Positions 63,591-64,000 of a DNA stretch of 64,000 nt are shown here, in pieces. The notes beneath the pieces were generated by a model. The model was not told the DNA's origin. It saw only the letters and a list, made by a program, of their open reading frames with translations, and made no database searches. This DNA is from Bog-950 sp964423405 (lineage in GTDB: Bacteria; Bacteroidota; Bacteroidia; Chitinophagales; LD1): positions 62,001-126,000 of the forward strand of contig CAYREY010000005.1 of NCBI GenBank assembly GCA_964423405.1. Direction: 5' to 3'. Position numbers and translations under genes: made by a program. The number at the start of each line of letters is the position of its first letter. Within the stretch, counting starts at the first letter, position 1.

Positions 63591-64000
63591 ATGGGACAAC
63601 TCTCTAAATCGTACAAGCAAGAGAAAATTGAAGGCCAGTTCGATGCCATTGTGATTGGCTCGGGCATGGGTGGCATTGCCACGGCTGCCTTTATGGCCAA
63701 AGAGGGCAAGAAAGTGCTGGTGCTGGAGCGCCACTACACGCCCGGTGGTTTTACGCACGTGTTTACCCGCAGTAAATACGAGTGGGATGTAGGTGTGCAC
63801 TACGTAGGCGATGTACACCGCCCGCATACCGAGCTGCACAAAATGTTTAAGTATATATCGGAAGGGCGCATGCAGTGGGAAGAAATGGGCAGCCCGTATG
63901 ATATTATGTTTTTTGGCGATGAGAAATACGAATTTCCGGCAGGTACCGACGAGTTTAAGGCCACTATGAAAGCGTATTTCCCCGGTGAGGAAAAAGCGAT
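63591..64000 (+). CDS. FAD-dependent oxidoreductase, phytoene desaturase/retinol saturase-like (3' end outside the window)
   Basis: Only the first 136 codons are inside the window. The dinucleotide-binding fold is clear: AIVIGSGMGGIATAAFMAKE (GxGxxG), then VLVLERHYTPGGFTHVF with the acidic end of the second strand. This combination (ERHYTPGG, VGVHYVGD) is characteristic of the NAD(P)-/FAD-binding carotenoid isomerase, phytoene-desaturase and all-trans-retinol saturase group. The exact substrate cannot be set from the N-terminus. It starts 23 bp after the terminator of the small basic protein gene and has no partner in the window. Confidence 0.85.
   Translation, partial: MGQLSKSYKQEKIEGQFDAIVIGSGMGGIATAAFMAKEGKKVLVLERHYTPGGFTHVFTRSKYEWDVGVHYVGDVHRPHTELHKMFKYISEGRMQWEEMGSPYDIMFFGDEKYEFPAGTDEFKATMKAYFPGEEKA

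Overview
The window comes from a Bacteroidota chromosome, most likely of the Chitinophagales/Chitinophagaceae type (inference). The signs are type IX secretion system (T9SS) sorting domains on five proteins, a PorP/SprF-like outer-membrane protein, LytS/LytR signalling, DUF7948/SBBP and GEVED domains, absence of clear Shine-Dalgarno sites, and a TTTG/TAnnTTTG type promoter. Coding sequence is of medium GC, and isoleucine is often encoded by ATA. No rRNA, tRNA, CRISPR array, prophage or insertion sequence was seen.

Layout. 1-2217: 3' part of lon, with a terminator. 2474-3031: DinB-like protein. 3068-8982 (minus strand): a compact operon of a membrane-fusion protein, an alpha/beta hydrolase with an Asp nucleophile, an FtsX-type permease, a LolD-type ATPase, a LytS-type kinase and a LytTR regulator. 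The ATPase N-terminus is encoded by a palindromic repeat element. 8983-9640: non-coding, packed with short interspersed repeats. 9641-16876: lipoprotein, alpha/beta hydrolase, acyltransferase, a PhoD-type phosphatase with a T9SS tail divergent from a PafA-type phosphatase, and a four-helix membrane protein. 16878-25902 (minus): two tandem multidomain surface proteins with CHU_C (gliding-motility-associated) C-termini and closely related 3' ends. 25999-35330: DedA, aroE, a membrane-bound MepA-like peptidase, a small membrane protein, rmuC, proline dehydrogenase, ruvB, an OmpA-family protein, a beta-barrel protein and a small T9SS cargo protein.

35406-62474 (minus) is the most striking part: a 7,908-residue surface protein, followed downstream by a PorP/SprF homologue and a TPR/PD40/CarboxypepD_reg/OmpA protein of PorE-like architecture. 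This resembles the SprB-SprF arrangement of gliding Bacteroidota: a giant adhesin with its own T9SS partner and a peptidoglycan-anchoring lipoprotein-like subunit. The giant protein is built of several repeat families. One of them is a 23-copy array of ~83-residue Ig/PKD-like units organised as a higher-order A-B-C trimer. Another is five copies of a ~640-bp pair of cadherin-like units. A strong terminator-like hairpin lies in the leader of the giant gene.

63134-64000: a small basic protein with a histone-like Lys/Ala/Pro tail, a terminator, and the 5' part of a phytoene-desaturase/retinol-saturase-like FAD oxidoreductase that runs off the window.
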